A stretch of DNA of 13,750 bases from Spirochaetia bacterium (GTDB taxonomy: Bacteria; Spirochaetota; Spirochaetia; Treponematales; Breznakiellaceae), in contig BNUY01000078.1 in the NCBI GenBank assembly GCA_025997715.1, forward strand, positions 1-13,750, read 5' to 3'. Of the stretch, positions 13,747-13,750 are shown one piece after another. Within the stretch, counting starts at the first letter, position 1. Each line of letters begins with the position of its first letter. The notes under the pieces are model-generated. The model was not told the origin of the DNA. It saw only the letters and a program-made list of their open reading frames with translations, and made no database searches. A program made the translations under genes and the position numbers.

Positions 13747-13750
13747 AAAG

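Noticed and set aside
1..13750. CRISPR arrays, tRNA or rRNA genes, riboswitches and intact insertion sequences
   Set aside because: No regularly spaced repeats, cloverleaf or rRNA-like sequence, known riboswitch core or transposase was recognised on either strand.

Overview
The window most likely comes from a spirochete of the Treponema group, perhaps a gut lineage. The reasons are the style of the sugar-binding proteins (short signal peptides ending around 'LFAGGKSD'), the moderate G+C, and CUT1 sugar importers that lack a linked ATPase gene. This is inference from gene style; there is no rRNA or other marker here to settle it.

The core (about 640-12125) is a well-organised locus for beta-1,4-manno-oligosaccharide use. 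A leftward pair encodes a cellobiose/mannobiose 2-epimerase (AGE family) and a GH130_1 4-O-beta-D-mannosyl-D-glucose phosphorylase, overlapping by 14 bp. Together they should turn Man-Man into Man-Glc and then into mannose-1-phosphate plus glucose. Divergent from them, a rightward operon encodes a lipoprotein sugar-binding protein, two CUT1 permeases, a cytoplasmic SGNH/GDSL esterase (probably removing acetyl groups from imported oligosaccharides) and a YdhF-like aldo/keto reductase. A second rightward operon follows with another sugar-binding protein, a strong intra-operon hairpin, and two more CUT1 permeases. A LacI-family repressor gene on the opposite strand ends inside the last permease gene by 11 bp.

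The strongest non-coding signal is a shared promoter-operator module. Both rightward operons start with TTGACA-N17-TATCAT. Just downstream lies a 16-bp near-palindrome, ACTTAATGCGTTAAGT at 3065-3080 and its exact reverse complement at 7933-7948. A weaker copy with the same 10-bp core (2958-2973) lies just downstream of a leftward promoter serving the epimerase-phosphorylase pair. All three transcription units therefore look like one regulon, very likely of the linked LacI protein. The two rightward promoter regions are alike beyond the motifs, as if one was copied from the other. The lacI gene lacks this operator but has a different perfect inverted repeat in its leader.

Both flanks are gene debris. 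On the left (1-570), the C-terminal piece of a group II intron reverse transcriptase/maturase abuts an internal fragment of glutamate synthase (gltB). On the right (12200-12720) lie a 23-codon scrap of O-acetylhomoserine sulfhydrylase (metY) and a frameshifted, truncated short-chain dehydrogenase. Beyond these the DNA becomes more A+T-rich and holds a DUF1905/YdeI-type gene whose 3' end runs into the dehydrogenase scrap, two tiny possible remnants, and a 91-codon unknown ORF. A promoter at the right edge points out of the window. No RNA genes, CRISPR arrays or intact insertion sequences were seen.
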